Source: an uncultured Saprospiraceae bacterium (GTDB lineage: Bacteria; Bacteroidota; Bacteroidia; Chitinophagales; Saprospiraceae). From it: DNA of 19,609 bases. How positions within the stretch are numbered: position 1 is the first letter of the stretch; each line of letters opens with the position of its first letter. The position numbers and the translations under genes were made by a program. Below, one piece after another: positions 1 through 7,813 of this stretch. The DNA lies in assembly GCA_905479665.1 (NCBI GenBank), contig CAJQNM010000385.1, forward strand, positions 1 to 19,609. The letters run 5' to 3'. The notes beneath the pieces are model-generated. The model had not been told where the DNA came from and did no database searches. It saw only the letters and a list, made by a program, of their open reading frames with translations.

Positions 1-2
1 CT

Positions 3-218
3 GCGGGAGCAATCCGATTCCCTTGCTTCGGTGATGGCGTCGTGCACGTAGACACATCAAGCGGCACCGATACCAGCACTTTCGAGTTGCCGGAACATAT
101 CCAGCAGCCACTGATCGAGAGTATTGTTGCTGATCTTCTAGGAACGGGGGTTTGTCCAAGCACAGGAGAGAGCGGTAGTCGAGCCAATCACTGGTTAGCA
201 CAGGTACGCATGGTTTAA
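3..218 (+). CDS. C-terminal fragment of an unidentified protein (5' end outside window)
   Basis: An open frame of 71 codons runs from the window edge to a TAA at 216-218, with no start codon needed inside the window, so this is probably the 3' end of a longer gene. The other two plus frames hit stops early. The visible protein contains GDGVVHVD near its beginning, then a predicted helix, FELPEHIQQPLIESIVADLLGTG when read across its middle. This order, a GDGxV turn followed by a His-containing stretch and a terminal helix, loosely resembles the end of an alpha/beta-hydrolase (lipase-like) fold. That is a weak analogy and I do not assign a function. The following bases are AT-rich and noncoding. 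Confidence 0.4.
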   Translation, partial: AGAIRFPCFGDGVVHVDTSSGTDTSTFELPEHIQQPLIESIVADLLGTGVCPSTGESGSRANHWLAQVRMV

Positions 219-518
219 TACGTAGTGGAGAAGGAAGTACAGTGCGATAATTTGATTTAAATTTTAAGCTTATTTGGAAGATTTTCTACCTTAAGGGACT
301 AAAGAAAAATAACTTCCTCTTTTATACTGGTTCTTTTGTATTTATACTTCGTTACAAAAAATTCACGTAGGCCCACTATGCTTATTTTTTGTGCCTCGTC
401 TAAATTCAAAATAACGTCGTCTCAATGGGAACTTATTATTCGTCAGCCCCTAAGAGATTCACAGTGTCAATGAAGTCTAATTACCCAAACATATGCCTTG
501 CACTCTTACTATTGGAAG
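219..518. other. AT-rich intergenic region upstream of the TRAP transporter genes
   Basis: About 300 bases lie between the stop of the upstream fragment and the first plausible start of the TRAP receptor gene. The stretch 240-420 is rich in A and T. It holds several near-matches to a Bacteroidota -7 box (for example around 332-340 and 383-392), but none has the full TAnnTTTG sequence with a correctly spaced -33 TTG. The promoter of the TRAP operon should lie here, but I cannot place it. I see no strong hairpin, RNA gene or repeat. Confidence 0.5.
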
Positions 519-1622
519 ATGATGAATAATTCAGAGCCAATTTTTGTGATAGGCAAGGCGCCAAAACGTAGGCGTAGCCATAGCTACACCGAGGTTTTGC
601 AACGCAGCATATTGCAAAAAGAGGCCCGAATTAACAGCAAGTTTTCAGTAGTTGGAGTGCTAGCTATCTGCCTGATGCTCCTGGCATCTTGCAGCAATCT
701 CGGCGGAGGAAAATCCCTAAAACTAGCTCACGGGCTGGACGTAAGCCACCCGGTGCACAAAGGCCTGCTATTTATGGCAGAGCGGGTTGCTGAAAAATCC
801 CAAGGCGCATTGACCATCGAAATCTATCCATCACAACAACTTGGGACGGAACGACAGACCTTGGAACTACTGCAAATTGGTAGTTTGGCAATGAGTAAGA
901 CTTCATCTGCTGTGATGGAGAGCTTTTCACCGAGCATTCAGATATTGGGTTTGCCTTATATTTTTCGGAGCAGGCAGCATGCCTACAATGTATTTGACAG
1001 TGAGATCGGAAAAGAACTGCTCTTGCAAGGCGAAGACTATTGGCTACGTGGCCTGGCTTTTCTCGATGCCGGACAGCGTTCGTTTTACACCAAAGAAAAA
1101 CCGGTACTTAAACCAAGTGATCTTGATGGCTTGAAAATTCGAGTCCAGGAAAGTCCTACTGCAATGGCCCTCGTGTCTCAGTTGGGTGGTTCGCCCACTC
1201 CGATCTCGTGGGGTGAGCTATATACTGCTCTCCAACAAGGCGTGGTGGATGGAGCGGAAAATAATCCGCCCAGCTTTTACAGTTCACGGCACTATGAGAT
1301 CTGTAAATATTATGCCCTTAATGAGCACACTGCAGTACCCGATATGCTCCTGATCAGCACCGTCTTTTGGGAGCGTCTTAGTGACCAGGAAAAACAATGG
1401 CTCACGGAAGCATCGGAAGAGGCCGTGGTGGAGCAACGCCGGCTGTGGCAGGCAGCAGAAAAGGAAGCACTAGACGCCATGGCTGCAGCAGGAGTCGAAA
1501 TAGTTAGTACCGTAGACAAGAGCACCTTCATGGAAAAAACCGCCGGCATCCTGGAAGATTACAAAGCAAGATCTCCCGAATTTGCAGATTTAATTGAGCG
1601 TATTCAGGCCATACCAGAATGA
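519..1622 (+). CDS. TRAP transporter solute-binding lipoprotein, DctP family
   Basis: This is the extracytoplasmic receptor that captures an organic acid and delivers it to the membrane subunits encoded directly downstream. Numbering from a TTG at 498, a hydrophobic segment ends in the lipobox LLASC with Cys65, so the mature protein is a lipoprotein. The DctP fold follows: LKLAHGLDVSHPV at the mature N-terminus, the strand LKIRVQES whose Arg215 is the usual carboxylate-binding arginine, then SWGELYTALQQGVVDGAE and NNPPSFYSSRHYE. The substrate class (C4-dicarboxylate, uronate, sialic acid or other) cannot be told from this. The start is uncertain. ATGs lie at 519 and 522, but these put about 35 residues before the hydrophobic core. 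A TTG at 612 would give a normal 27-residue lipoprotein signal peptide. The stop overlaps the next start as ATGA. Confidence 0.9.
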   Translation: MMNNSEPIFVIGKAPKRRRSHSYTEVLQRSILQKEARINSKFSVVGVLAICLMLLASCSNLGGGKSLKLAHGLDVSHPVHKGLLFMAERVAEKSQGALTIEIYPSQQLGTERQTLELLQIGSLAMSKTSSAVMESFSPSIQILGLPYIFRSRQHAYNVFDSEIGKELLLQGEDYWLRGLAFLDAGQRSFYTKEKPVLKPSDLDGLKIRVQESPTAMALVSQLGGSPTPISWGELYTALQQGVVDGAENNPPSFYSSRHYEICKYYALNEHTAVPDMLLISTVFWERLSDQEKQWLTEASEEAVVEQRRLWQAAEKEALDAMAAAGVEIVSTVDKSTFMEKTAGILEDYKARSPEFADLIERIQAIPE

Positions 1623-2104
1623 AAGCGACCATTGATAAATATCTAGGTGGGTTTTTGGTATTACTCATGGCCGTCATGACTGTCGATGTGCTATGGGGAG
1701 TTTTTACCCGCTATGTCATGGGCAGTCAGGCGAGTTGGTCTGAAGAGCTTGCCCGCTATTTGATGATCTGGATCGGCATTTTAGGTGCCGCGTATGCATC
1801 TGGTCAACGATTGCATTTGGCTATCGATCTCCTAAAACCGAAACTTACACCGGCCAAAGCCAAGTCGGTTAATTTTTTCATCGCCGGATGTGTGATATTT
1901 TTTGCAGTGACTGTCATGCTCATCGGAGGTGGACGCCTCATGTTCATCACCCAAAAGTTAGGGCAAGTATCGCCAGCTCTGAATATTCCAAAGTTTTGGA
2001 TCTATCTGGTGATCCCACTCTCAGGCATTTTCATCCTCATCTATCAATTCATGCTTTTGCGTGATTTAATGGCAGATAAATCACCTTCAGATTCAGTAGC
2101 CTAA
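1619..2104 (+). CDS. TRAP transporter small membrane subunit, DctQ family
   Basis: The 161-residue protein is the small integral-membrane subunit of the tripartite ATP-independent periplasmic transporter. It joins the large DctM subunit to form the permease. Four hydrophobic segments are visible, near residues 8-30, 44-63, 85-107 and 125-147. Between the first two lies FTRYVMGSQASWSEELARYL, the best-conserved stretch of the family (a ...W.EEl.ry... motif). The length is normal for DctQ. Its ATG overlaps the receptor stop (ATGA at 1619-1622), and its TAA overlaps the dctM start (TAATG at 2102-2106), so the three subunits should be translationally coupled and made together. Confidence 0.93.
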   Translation: MKATIDKYLGGFLVLLMAVMTVDVLWGVFTRYVMGSQASWSEELARYLMIWIGILGAAYASGQRLHLAIDLLKPKLTPAKAKSVNFFIAGCVIFFAVTVMLIGGGRLMFITQKLGQVSPALNIPKFWIYLVIPLSGIFILIYQFMLLRDLMADKSPSDSVA

Positions 2105-3390
2105 TGGAAGTACTTGTGCTGGTTTTGAGTTTTGTGATTCTACTGGGCATCGGAGTGCCGATCGCTTGGTCGATTGGTTTGAGCAGCTTGTTTACGATGT
2201 TGATCAGCATCCCGGCATTGCCGGCGTTTACAACGGTGGCTCAACGGATGACCAATGGATTGGACAGTTTTGCGCTGTTGGCCATTCCTTTCTTTATTCT
2301 AGCAGGTCAAATCATGAATCGAGGAGGCATTGCGAAGCGCCTGATAAATTTTGCAAAAACTTTGGTGGGCTCCTTGCCGGGTGGTCTGGCGCACGTAAAT
2401 ATTATTGCTGCCATGTTGTTTGGTGCGATCGCCGGTTCGGCCGTTGCAGCAGCCTCTGCGATCGGTGGCTTTCTGGGTCCGACAATGGAAAAAGAAGGTT
2501 ATGACAAGGACTATTCTGCTGCTGTAAATATTACTTCTGCCACCACCGGATTAATTATACCTCCTTCGAATATCCTGATTGTCTATTCGCTAGCTAGTGG
2601 TGGTGTATCGATTGCTGCACTTTTTCTAGCCGGTTACATACCGGGTATTTTGGTTGGTTTTTTCCTGATGGTCGTGGCTGCAATCATGGCCAAGCGCAGG
2701 GGCTATCCGGTGGGAAAGCGGTCTACTCTACGAGAAGTAAGCAAGACATTTATTGACGCACTTCCCTCACTGTTTCTGCTTATTGTGGTCATCGGGGGTA
2801 TTGTGGTTGGCATATTTACCGCGACGGAGGCATCCGCGATCGCTGTACTTTACTGCCTCATCCTCACGTATATCTATCAGGAAGTATCGCTGAGCGACTT
2901 GCCCGATATTTTTCTCTCGTCGGTTGGTACAACGGCAATTGTTTTACTACTGGTTGGTACATCGATAAGTATGTCTTGGATCATGGCATATGAAAATATT
3001 CCCCAGGATATCACGTCCCTACTTTTGGGTCTCAGCGATAGCAAGGTTGTCTTGCTTATCATCATCAATTTGATCTTACTTTTCGTCGGGGTATTTATGG
3101 ATCTCACTCCCGCCGTTTTGATTTTCACCCCAATCTTTCTTCCTATAGTTACTGAGTTGGGCATGGATCCCACTCACTTTGGGATTATGATGGTGCTTAA
3201 TTTGTGTATTGGGCTGTGCACACCACCGGTGGGCTCGGTGCTTTTTGTCGGTGTTGGAGTTGCTGGGACGACCATTCAAAAGGTGATTCGTCCGCTCTTG
3301 CCACTCTTCGTTGCAATGTTGGTGGCACTGATCTTGGTCACTTATATTCCTTGGTTGAGTTTGGCTTTGCCGAGGGCGTTTGGGTTTTAG
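2104..3390 (+). CDS. TRAP transporter large membrane subunit, DctM family
   Basis: The 428-residue protein is very hydrophobic throughout, consistent with the roughly 12 transmembrane segments of DctM, the subunit that carries the sodium-coupled translocation path. Family signatures visible are the N-terminal LLGIGVPIAWSIG, then FALLAIPFFILAGQIMNRGG, GAIAGSAVAAASAIG, an inner SATTGLIIPPSNILIVY and the late FGIMMVLNLCIGLCTPPVGS, each containing the expected Gly/Pro-rich helix breaks. Length and order match full-length DctM proteins, with no frameshift or truncation. It follows dctQ with a one-base overlap and completes the transporter. The next gene begins six bases after its stop. Confidence 0.95.
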   Translation: MEVLVLVLSFVILLGIGVPIAWSIGLSSLFTMLISIPALPAFTTVAQRMTNGLDSFALLAIPFFILAGQIMNRGGIAKRLINFAKTLVGSLPGGLAHVNIIAAMLFGAIAGSAVAAASAIGGFLGPTMEKEGYDKDYSAAVNITSATTGLIIPPSNILIVYSLASGGVSIAALFLAGYIPGILVGFFLMVVAAIMAKRRGYPVGKRSTLREVSKTFIDALPSLFLLIVVIGGIVVGIFTATEASAIAVLYCLILTYIYQEVSLSDLPDIFLSSVGTTAIVLLLVGTSISMSWIMAYENIPQDITSLLLGLSDSKVVLLIIINLILLFVGVFMDLTPAVLIFTPIFLPIVTELGMDPTHFGIMMVLNLCIGLCTPPVGSVLFVGVGVAGTTIQKVIRPLLPLFVAMLVALILVTYIPWLSLALPRAFGF

Positions 3391-3396
3391 ATAGTT

Positions 3397-3726
3397 ATGG
3401 ACAAATGGCAAAAGAACTTAGTGCAATATGACGAGGTCGTGGCTTCGATCCCAGCTTTCGAGCGCAAGGGTAAAACAGTGCCATATACTTCAGCAAACGG
3501 ACATATGTTTTCTTTCATAAACAAAGATGGTGACCTCGGGATCAGAATTGGCAAGGAATCTGCCGCCTCATTTGTAGCAAAGTATCAGACACAACCATTT
3601 AAGTCGCACGGCGCTTTGATGAAAGGATATGTCTTAATCCCTGACCAAGTTTTAGAAAATACCTCTTTACTGAAGGATCTTTTGGAAGAAGGTCATCGAT
3701 ACGTACTTTCCCTGAAACCAAAATAG
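3397..3726 (+). CDS. Conserved small protein, distant TfoX N-terminal-domain-like
   Basis: A 109-residue soluble protein with no signal peptide or membrane segment. Its core reads FERKGKTVPYTSANGHMFSF, then a hairpin-like NKDGDLGIRIGKE, and later ALMKGYVLIPDQVLEN followed by an amphipathic C-terminal helix. The order (a hydrophobic strand, a Gly-turn with a basic residue, a 'G..pF' segment and a 'gYv.iP' strand) resembles the TfoX/Sxy N-terminal domain. The match is by eye and weak, and no enzymatic residues stand out. The start ATG at 3397 lies six bases after the dctM stop, and the following gene begins 13 bases after its own stop, so it probably belongs to the same transcript. Its role next to a transporter and an abasic-site protein is unknown. 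Confidence 0.85.
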   Translation: MDKWQKNLVQYDEVVASIPAFERKGKTVPYTSANGHMFSFINKDGDLGIRIGKESAASFVAKYQTQPFKSHGALMKGYVLIPDQVLENTSLLKDLLEEGHRYVLSLKPK

Positions 3727-3739
3727 AAGCTCATAAATT

Positions 3740-4435
3740 ATGTGTGGTCGATCATCATTGACGAAGTCCGAAAAGGAGCTGGAAGAACGCTTTCGCTCCA
3801 CCTTCTACAGTGAGGACTTAGAAAAATACAATCCACTACCTAATTACAATGTGGCGCCAACCCATGTCATGCCGGTGATCACCAACAAAGACCCGGAGCA
3901 TTTTCTACCCATGCGCTGGGGTCTCATCCCTTCTTGGGCCAAGGATCATAAAATGGGTTACAAAATGATCAATGCACGCATCGAGACCGTGACCGAAAAG
4001 TCATCGTTCAAAAGTGCAGTCAACAAACGCCGCTGTATCATTCCGATGGATGGCTACTATGAATGGAAAAAGTCATCGTCGGGAAAAATACCGTATCGGA
4101 TCACCACCAAGGATCAGGAGATTTTCAGCATGGCGGGACTTTGGGAGAATTGGAAATCGCCTAGTGGAGACTGGGTACAGTCTTTTACCATCATCACTCA
4201 GCCATCGAGCAAGCTGATCGAGGATATCCACGACCGCATGCCAGCCATACTTACAGCAGATACAGAACGCGACTGGCTTGATATGGAAATACCAGTGGAA
4301 GATGCCTTGTCCATTATTAAACCGTATCCAGGAGACTTGCTCGAGTATTATGCGGTAGGAAATCGCGTGGGTAAAGTCGCAGAAAATGACGTGGGTCTCA
4401 TTGCACCTCGTGATGAGCAAGGAGAATTATTTTGA
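3740..4435 (+). CDS. yedK: HMCES/YedK-type SRAP protein (abasic-site DNA-protein crosslinker)
   Basis: Members of the SRAP family shield abasic sites in single-stranded DNA by forming a thiazolidine link between Cys2 and the open sugar. The catalytic set is present. Met-Cys begins the protein (MCGRSS), so Cys2 becomes the N-terminal residue after Met removal. Asn37 sits in NYNVAPT, the DNA-contact motif INARIET lies at 77-83, Glu108 sits in DGYYEWKK, and His164 sits in IHDRMP. The RWGLIPSWA stretch at 59-67 is another family landmark. At 231 residues the protein is the usual bacterial size and looks intact. The start is fixed by the need for Cys2. Its TGA overlaps a possible TTG start of the next gene. 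Older databases call this family SOS response-associated peptidase. Confidence 0.95.
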   Translation: MCGRSSLTKSEKELEERFRSTFYSEDLEKYNPLPNYNVAPTHVMPVITNKDPEHFLPMRWGLIPSWAKDHKMGYKMINARIETVTEKSSFKSAVNKRRCIIPMDGYYEWKKSSSGKIPYRITTKDQEIFSMAGLWENWKSPSGDWVQSFTIITQPSSKLIEDIHDRMPAILTADTERDWLDMEIPVEDALSIIKPYPGDLLEYYAVGNRVGKVAENDVGLIAPRDEQGELF

Positions 4436-5364
4436 GCTCAATGGAAACATCGATTGCGCAGACATCGAATACATGGAAAACAGCCGATTTTTCAATATCG
4501 CACAATCTCCTAAAGATAGAAAAGCCGACTTCCTTCGAAGCGCAGAACGACTCAAAGCAGATACGAATGCATTTTGGTTTGGAGGGCAGCTACCAATTTA
4601 CTTGTGGGAAATTAGATCAAGCTTTTACCCTCTCCGGACATCACAATAACTTGATGTACACCGATGGCCAGGATCTTCATGTGCACACGCAAAGTAACCG
4701 GATAGAAACTTTTGGAATAGAAATTTCACCAGAAGCTTTTTTCCGTATTGCTGGAACTAGTGGCGGCCCACTGCGTAAAATCATCGATTGCGTAGAATCT
4801 AGTACCTCCGGTATTATCGCTAGTAACTGGAAAAGCAATAGCCTGCGCATACAACATTGTATTTCAGAAATCATCCATAACACCTACACTGGTCCTCTTC
4901 AAGATATTTATCTCGGAGCAAAATGTTTGGAACTTATCGTTTTACAGGCCGCGCTTTATACAGAAAAAGAACAGCATAAACTCCGACCCGCTCAGCGACT
5001 TGACCGAGAAAAAATTATAGCAGCACGTGAGATTTTATTGTCTCGGTACCAAGAACCTCCGAGCATATCTGAATTGGCTCGACAAGTTGGCATCAATGAA
5101 TATAAATTAAAGAAGGGTTTTCGAGATTTCTTTGCTACTTCCATTTTTAGCTACGTACTACGCTGTCGCATGCGTAGAGCGGTACACCTCTTGATCGATT
5201 CCCAGAAATCCATCAAGGAGATCGGGTACGAAGTAGGGTACAAAACACCCCAACATTTTTCCGGTGCGTTTAGAAAGCAATTCGGAAAGTCTCCAAAAAT
5301 GGTAAGAGAAAATCCCGATTTAGTAACTCGTACAGAATGGTGGGAATTACCTTGGGCAGAATAA
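4432..5364 (+). CDS. AraC-family transcriptional regulator, PchR-like
   Basis: Residue numbers are from a TTG start at 4432. The C-terminal third is an AraC DNA-binding domain: a first helix-turn-helix at about 211-232 (SISELARQVGINEYKLKKGF) and a second at about 259-282 with GYEVGYKTPQHFSGAFRKQFG and the terminal SP motif (GKSP). The N-terminal part lacks an obvious cupin sugar-binding motif. It carries IEISPEAFF and a later CLELIVLQ helix, which resemble PchR-type regulators in which a ligand-sensing N-domain precedes the HTH pair. Start choice: AAGGAG at 4419-4424 is seven bases from TTG 4432, which overlaps the upstream TGA. The alternative ATG at 4441 is 16 bases away. The SRPBCC gene nine bases downstream is its most likely co-transcribed partner. 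Confidence 0.92.
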   Translation: MSSMETSIAQTSNTWKTADFSISHNLLKIEKPTSFEAQNDSKQIRMHFGLEGSYQFTCGKLDQAFTLSGHHNNLMYTDGQDLHVHTQSNRIETFGIEISPEAFFRIAGTSGGPLRKIIDCVESSTSGIIASNWKSNSLRIQHCISEIIHNTYTGPLQDIYLGAKCLELIVLQAALYTEKEQHKLRPAQRLDREKIIAAREILLSRYQEPPSISELARQVGINEYKLKKGFRDFFATSIFSYVLRCRMRRAVHLLIDSQKSIKEIGYEVGYKTPQHFSGAFRKQFGKSPKMVRENPDLVTRTEWWELPWAE

Positions 5365-5373
5365 ACTCATCGT

Positions 5374-5808
5374 ATGCAGATTATTAAGGAGGTTCGTTTT
5401 GGGGCTACACCAGAAAAGGTGTGGGATCTATTAATCAATCCAGAAATGACCACACAGTATATGTTTGGCTGTGCGATCGAATCAGATTGGCAAATAGGAA
5501 GCCCTGTTCTGTGGAGAGGAAAAAATCAAGAGGGAGACGATGTGGTCTTTGTAAAAGGGGAAGTCCTCACGTATGAACATGAAAAATCACTAGCCATCAC
5601 CATGTTTGATCCTAACCTAAGCATGGAAGATATTCCTGAAAACTATGCCCGCCTGACCTACCAAATCACTCCAGATGGAGACCACACGCTGCTTGAGATT
5701 TTGCAAGATTTTACAGGCGTTGAAAATGCGGTAAAACGTCATGACGAATCTCAAGCCGGCTGGGACAATGTCATCCAGCTTATGAAAGACCTGATAGAGA
5801 AAGAATAA
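5374..5808 (+). CDS. SRPBCC-domain protein, AHSA1/YndB-like
   Basis: A 144-residue START/Bet v1-like (SRPBCC) protein, a helix-grip fold with a deep pocket for a hydrophobic ligand. The family signature begins immediately: VRFGATPEKVWDLLINPE, then a tryptophan-containing GSPVLWRG strand. The protein ends with an aromatic-anchored helix (GWDNVIQLMKDLIEKE), as in AHSA1-type members. No catalytic residues can be named, and the ligand is unknown. AraC- or ArsR-type regulators are often encoded beside such proteins, and here the AraC gene ends nine bases upstream. It is the last gene of the plus-strand run. The next gene converges on it 67 bases later, and I see no clear terminator hairpin between them. 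Confidence 0.9.
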   Translation: MQIIKEVRFGATPEKVWDLLINPEMTTQYMFGCAIESDWQIGSPVLWRGKNQEGDDVVFVKGEVLTYEHEKSLAITMFDPNLSMEDIPENYARLTYQITPDGDHTLLEILQDFTGVENAVKRHDESQAGWDNVIQLMKDLIEKE

Positions 5809-5875
5809 TTGATCGTAGCTATTCTTTCTACAGAGTTCCTACGAAAAGACTTTCACGGAGTTTTTCTACATCCCA

Positions 5876-6955
5876 TCAGTGCAAATTCACAAAGACCAGA
5901 ACCAATCCATGACCCTCATCATTCTCACTCAGTGCTTTTCCAATGACACATCCATGTGATTTTTCAAATTCAGTAACAGCCTGGGCATGACCAGCCACTG
6001 AGGAGCTTGTCAATAAATCACCCGGTTGCACCTTCCCAAAAACCTTTACATATACTTGCCCAGCCATTGCCACTGGATATTTACCCTCCAAGACGCCTTC
6101 TTGCGATAATTTGAGACCCGCCTGAATGCCATTTGCTCCGCTGATGATTCCGAGCACTTTCCTATCGTAACCTTCTACGGATTTTATAACCTGACCGGGA
6201 TTTTCTCTATCAATAATGACCACATCTCCCGGCTCCAATTCCATGGTTTCGGAATTAAATCCCTCGACGATATCACAGCCTCCACGAGTCTCATAGCACT
6301 GGGCACTCATTTCTCTATCTACCCACACATCGCCCGATGGCCTGATTCTCATTTTTAGATCACTGGCTGCACTAAATTCGTCATCATCAAAATAAAATCC
6401 TAGAAATCCCCCACTATCCCAGTCTCCTTCATTCACGATAGCCCAATCACTGTTTTTTATTACTAATTCACTTGTGGAAGCATTGTAGGTACTATTTAAT
6501 AAAATCGCGGATTGCGCATTAAAACTCGAAAGGCTATTTGTAATGTGTAGCTCGGCGCGTCCGTCGAAGAGTTCCAATATTTCAAGATCGGCGTCTGGTG
6601 ATGTGGTACCAATACCGACATCGCCTGATTGATTGACAAAAAGTCGTGTAAGATTATTTGTTGCGAGTGATATATCGTCGAAGGCTTCTACAATGACGTC
6701 ATCCAGTCCATCTAGCCGGACATCAGCTGCAGCCCGCATATATACATTCCCGTTGGTTTCGTTGTTGTCTATATTGAGGTGAATGCCTGAGTATCTCAAA
6801 TTGGCCTTAGAAATCCCATTTTCCAAAAACTCAAGTTCATTGGGATGTAGTTGCGATTCGACCTGCGCTTGCACAAAGTGCATTGATCCTATAAATACAA
6901 ATACTGACAATCCTATATAATTAGAAAGCGTGCGAAAAACGTAGTTAATTTTCAT
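5876..6955 (-). CDS. Secreted fibre-like hypothetical protein with a GDVV...VYVKV C-terminal region
   Basis: The 359-residue protein starts with a signal peptide (basic MKINYVFRTL, hydrophobic core, then FVQAQ as a likely cleavage site). The middle carries NQSGDVGIGTTSPDADLEI, a phrase common in secreted Bacteroidota proteins and in phage-tail-like fibres, where it marks beta-solenoid or trimeric-stalk segments. The last 120 residues contain LEPGDVVIIDRENPG, KVLGIISGANGIQAG, AMAGQVYVKVFGKVQPGDLL and IGKALSENDEGHGLVLVFVNL. This is a recognisable small beta-rich terminal domain seen in many surface proteins of unknown role. No autoproteolytic Ser-Lys pair of an S74-type chaperone tail and no type IX sorting tail is evident. 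It is a single-gene unit. The next upstream gene is more than 850 bases away. Confidence 0.85.
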   Translation of the reverse strand: MKINYVFRTLSNYIGLSVFVFIGSMHFVQAQVESQLHPNELEFLENGISKANLRYSGIHLNIDNNETNGNVYMRAAADVRLDGLDDVIVEAFDDISLATNNLTRLFVNQSGDVGIGTTSPDADLEILELFDGRAELHITNSLSSFNAQSAILLNSTYNASTSELVIKNSDWAIVNEGDWDSGGFLGFYFDDDEFSAASDLKMRIRPSGDVWVDREMSAQCYETRGGCDIVEGFNSETMELEPGDVVIIDRENPGQVIKSVEGYDRKVLGIISGANGIQAGLKLSQEGVLEGKYPVAMAGQVYVKVFGKVQPGDLLTSSSVAGHAQAVTEFEKSHGCVIGKALSENDEGHGLVLVFVNLH

Positions 6956-7813
6956 TTTACAGTTTTTTGATTGTTAATTGAGGTGTGACCAAGCGTCGAC
7001 TACTGGAATCAATTTTCTTATCGATGTCCTTAATCATCTACCATTTACTACTATGTCTCCAATAAGCGACAGAGGTTAACAGTAGCCATCAAAAAAAATT
7101 GACAACTATGATAGCAGTGTCCTTGAGGCCGATCCTGGTGGCGGGTTGCTAGAGCCCCCACGGGAATGGCTTTGCAGTATCATCAGAAGGGATTTTGTTG
7201 AGAAAGGATGTTCCAGAAAACTAGGCAAAGCTCACCTACTGGGTCGAACCTGCCGATGACGGAGCACCACTACTAATTATTTCAAGACCTTATGGGCTCA
7301 GCAAATGCGCAGTCTCTATAACCCAAAAAAGGAGCCTATTCCTGAGAAACTATCGCCTCCCTCGTCCAGCCTGCTCACCAACAGCATACCTCGTCAACCG
7401 GTAATCTTGTCGATGCTTATCGAAAGGCCATTCAGATGCGCTAAACACATATTTAACCTATTGCTGATTTATATTGAAGCAAGGCACTAAAGTACCTTGG
7501 AAGAGAACAACCACGAAAATTCTTCCCCTGGATATTAACCCGTTGCCGGAGCTAACTATTCCTCATATTTCCTGACAAAAGAATTAATAACTGCCGTGAG
7601 TTCCGCAGAAAGGGAAAGTCCATGATTCAAGCGATTGTCTCAATGCATCCGATAGAGCGGTCGAGATAACTAGGATTAGATATCTCTGCTGGCATACGAC
7701 TTGTCAATGCGTAAGACCGTTGCATTGATGAAGAAATCTGTGGAATCAGTCTTACTCCTGGATGGCACACATTCAGACCTAACTTTTTAACCTTCTGCTC
7801 CCTCTTTCCCCTT
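6956..7813. other. Long gap with no intact gene; possible decayed coding sequence
   Basis: About 860 bases separate two minus-strand genes. No ORF has a recognisable product. One plus frame stays open from 7086 to 7490 except for a TGA at 7257-7259. Two short minus-strand frames (about 7556-7760) are broken by frameshifts. The region may hold the remains of old genes plus the promoter of the secreted-protein gene at its left end. I found no tRNA, terminal inverted repeats, transposase motif or CRISPR-like repeat, and no full -33/-7 promoter pair. Confidence 0.5.

Noticed and set aside
3076..3411. Minus-strand ORF inside the dctM gene
   Set aside because: It lies fully antisense to a well-conserved membrane protein gene and has no family features; it is a shadow frame.
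4014..4217. Plus-strand ORF inside the SRAP gene
   Set aside because: Out-of-frame with the catalytic-motif-bearing SRAP reading frame and without its own domain.
7556..7760. Short minus-strand frames suggesting a decayed gene
   Set aside because: Each is about 25-35 codons, they are in different frames, and none matches a known family.
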